From the NCBI RefSeq assembly GCF_000379425.1, contig NZ_KB902215.1:1-64000 (forward strand): 64,000 nucleotides of DNA. The letters are read 5' to 3'. A program made the position numbers and the translations under genes. Under the pieces are notes generated by a model. The model did not search any database. It saw nothing but the letters and a program-made list of their open reading frames with translations, and was not told the origin of the DNA. The stretch comes from Corynebacterium lubricantis DSM 45231. GTDB lineage: Bacteria; Actinomycetota; Actinomycetes; Mycobacteriales; Mycobacteriaceae. The number at the start of each line of letters is the position of its first letter. Within the stretch, counting starts at the first letter, position 1. Below are positions 63,764 through 64,000 of the stretch, in pieces.

Positions 63764-64000
63764 CTATCCCTCTTCCTGAAGGATGGCCTTAGCTAGCTTG
63801 CGCAGGTGCTTGAGCTGCTTGGTGGTGGTTGCATCCAGTGCGCGGTCTTCCGCGGCGGTGACGAGCTTGGAAAGTTTGGCCTGCATTTTTGTGCCCTCTT
63901 TGGTTGGCGCAACAATCTGACGACGACGGTCTGCCGGGTCACGCTCGCGGGACGCCCAACCGTTCTTTTCTAAAGAATCAATCAAGCGGACCATATCAGA
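63764..64000 (-). CDS. MarR-family regulator, C-terminal part (runs off the window)
   Basis: The visible 78 residues hold the recognition helix end and wing of a MarR regulator: DMVRLIDSLEKNGWASRERDPADRRRQIV and then PTKEGTKMQAKL (the DxRxxxV wing is clear as DPADRRRQIV). The N-terminus lies beyond the right edge. It is directly upstream of the NRPS gene on the same strand, three bases apart, so it probably controls the synthetase or responds to its product. Confidence 0.88.
   Translation of the reverse strand, partial: SDMVRLIDSLEKNGWASRERDPADRRRQIVAPTKEGTKMQAKLSKLVTAAEDRALDATTTKQLKHLRKLAKAILQEEG

Overview
The window is a piece of a Corynebacterium chromosome. The evidence is gene content and order: a porH-porA pair of very small porins behind groEL2, a corynomycolyltransferase of the antigen 85 family, the glnX-glnH-pknG signalling operon, pta-ackA beside fprA, and the mycobacteria-like cluster xthA, GNAT, def, DUF3263, LytR_C, GCS2 ligase. 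Codon use is moderately GC-rich. Many genes look leaderless, with a TAnnnT -10 box 6-8 bases before the start codon.

Layout. 1-290 is the end of an IS256-family element that has cut the 5' end off a GltS-type sodium/glutamate symporter (to 1630). 1943-5173 holds two tandem, closely related DHA2-type MFS exporters. 5345-7900 is clpB behind a HAIR operator. 8206-16973 holds a DUF4265 protein, a rhodanese with a Cys-to-Ser change, a Glu-Pro repeat membrane protein, pyrE, a SpoU methyltransferase, a GH76 enzyme, class II aldolase, a FUSC exporter, a PRC-barrel protein and an unknown. 17043-24285 holds purA, purT, a GNAT, fprA and pta-ackA. 24291-30431 holds a DUF559-type nuclease-like gene, then pknG, glnH and glnX. 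30521-34084 holds a NUDIX protein, an ABC exporter and a Na/Pi symporter. 34136-40721 holds cardiolipin synthase, xthA, a GNAT, def, DUF3263, LytR_C, a GCS2 ligase and a serine-less alpha/beta hydrolase. 40726-47203 is a complete Mrp antiporter operon with MrpA and MrpB fused. 47561-50961 holds a stand-alone LeuA regulatory-domain protein with its own leader peptide, a small membrane protein, a TetR regulator and an M20 peptidase. 51156-57894 holds groEL2 behind two CIRCE operators, a possible toxin-antitoxin pair, porH/porA, ppk2, a crotonase and a mycolyltransferase. 57968-64000 holds an SDR, an HTH/PIN gene pair, a giant Pls/PosA-type NRPS and the end of a MarR regulator.

Themes. Envelope functions (mycolyltransferase, porins, cardiolipin synthase, GH76, Mrp and Na/Pi transport) and stress or nitrogen control (ClpB/HAIR, GroEL/CIRCE, PknG-GlnX-GlnH) dominate. 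Accessory insertions sit between conserved blocks. The clearest is a 1.2-kb HTH/PIN cassette (58727-59937) bounded by a 26-bp direct repeat (25 of 26 identical). The repeat duplicates the last codons of the NRPS gene, with a synonymous difference, as if the cassette had integrated at the 3' end of that gene and regenerated it. Two copies of a 142-bp palindromic, MITE-like element (25342-25483 and 32789-32930) are the other notable structure. The LeuA-domain gene with a leaderless Leu/Val-rich leader peptide looks like an undescribed amino-acid-responsive unit. I saw no rRNA or tRNA genes and no CRISPR array. All identifications rest on reading the sequence and on knowledge of the families; no database search was run.
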